This document shows positions 63,731 to 64,000 of a stretch of DNA of 64,000 nucleotides, in pieces (within the stretch, counting starts at the first letter, position 1; the number at the start of each line of letters is the position of its first letter). A program made the translations under genes and the position numbers. The DNA is from Diplonema papillatum (lineage: Eukaryota > Euglenozoa > Diplonemea > Diplonemida > Diplonemidae): NCBI GenBank assembly GCA_030068145.1, contig JAPJBO010000102.1, forward strand, positions 1 to 64,000, given 5' to 3'. The notes beneath the pieces were generated by a model that saw only the letters and a program-made list of their open reading frames with translations, was not told the origin of the DNA and made no database searches.

Positions 63731-64000
63731 ATGGTTTCTGTGTCGTCCCAACAAGAGCAAGGCGACATCCTGGTGTACGACGGGGACAATGAACCCAAGG
63801 TGCAAGACGACGTCTCTTTTTGCTCTTGGGGAGAAGTGACACAGAGAAAGCATCATCCCTTGCCAGACCACTACCGACCGTGTGCCTATTGCCAGTATCT
63901 GTGTCTCACACAATCCGACTACGAGAAACATAAGCGGATCTTTCACCCCCGTAGTAGTAGTAGTATGCGTCTGCCGAAGCAGCTGGAGACAGCAGACGCA
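63731..64000 (+). CDS. C2H2 zinc-finger ORF, truncated by window end
   Basis: The frame from ATG at 63731 (MVSVSSQQEQGDILVYDG) is open to the last base, 90 codons. It contains a classical C2H2 finger, CAYCQYLCLTQSDYEKHKRI followed by FH (C-x2-C-x12-H-x4-H), then an RSSSSMRLPKQLE stretch from an AGT repeat. The upstream residues are acidic and unassigned. It may be a DNA-binding host protein or part of a mobile element ORF. The continuation lies outside the window. Confidence 0.5.
   Translation, partial: MVSVSSQQEQGDILVYDGDNEPKVQDDVSFCSWGEVTQRKHHPLPDHYRPCAYCQYLCLTQSDYEKHKRIFHPRSSSSMRLPKQLETADA

Overview
This is nuclear DNA from a eukaryote, probably a protist. Coding sequence sits in exons with GT-AG introns of roughly 160-800 nt. 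The proteins are eukaryote-specific: an aladin-type WD40 nucleoporin, a Pumilio (PUF) RNA-binding protein, an SFT2-type Golgi membrane protein, a calponin-homology protein and a CDF metal transporter. Retroelement debris and satellites fill the space between them. The introns I could phase share an unusual donor, G|GTRTGC. Gene content, intron size and repeat load would suit a repeat-rich alveolate such as a chromerid alga, but nothing seen here proves that.

Layout. 1-12 kb is repeat territory: a dispersed family, a CTG-type triplet array, a 1.1 kb pyrimidine-rich array, and arrays of a degenerate ~32 bp monomer arranged in ~275-325 bp higher-order units and folded into large inverted repeats. 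12-15.6 kb holds a fold-back repeat pair and a truncated LINE tail. 15.8-23.8 kb is a complete non-LTR retrotransposon on the minus strand, flanked by identical 57 bp target-site duplications. 24-32 kb mixes repeats, a zinc-binding gene (25.9-27.1 kb), an SFT2 exon (29.2-29.6 kb) and retroelement relics. 32.7-37 kb is the calponin-homology gene. 37-45 kb is gene-poor and contains a MITE-like element. 45-53 kb holds the CDF transporter and the aladin-like gene, each trailed by decayed copies of its own last exon. 53-60 kb is mostly repeats with an RT pseudogene. 60-62 kb is the PUF gene, and a C2H2 zinc-finger ORF runs off the right edge.

The standout is the retrotransposon. Its 1971-residue ORF2 starts with a complete AlkB-type Fe(II)/2-oxoglutarate dioxygenase. 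A 2A ribosome-skipping motif (GDVEQNPGP) follows, then AP-type endonuclease, reverse transcriptase, a zinc knuckle and a three-fold Cys/His repeat. As read, one messenger would give a free nucleic-acid demethylase plus an endonuclease-RT, with a separate ORF1 protein ending in a zinc-ribbon-like cluster. Intact frames and identical target duplications point to a recent, possibly active element. A plausible role for the dioxygenase is removing methyl or alkyl marks from the element's RNA or its new cDNA.

The gene models were made by eye from reading frame, splice signals and family knowledge. First exons are mostly missing, and many start codons are unknown.
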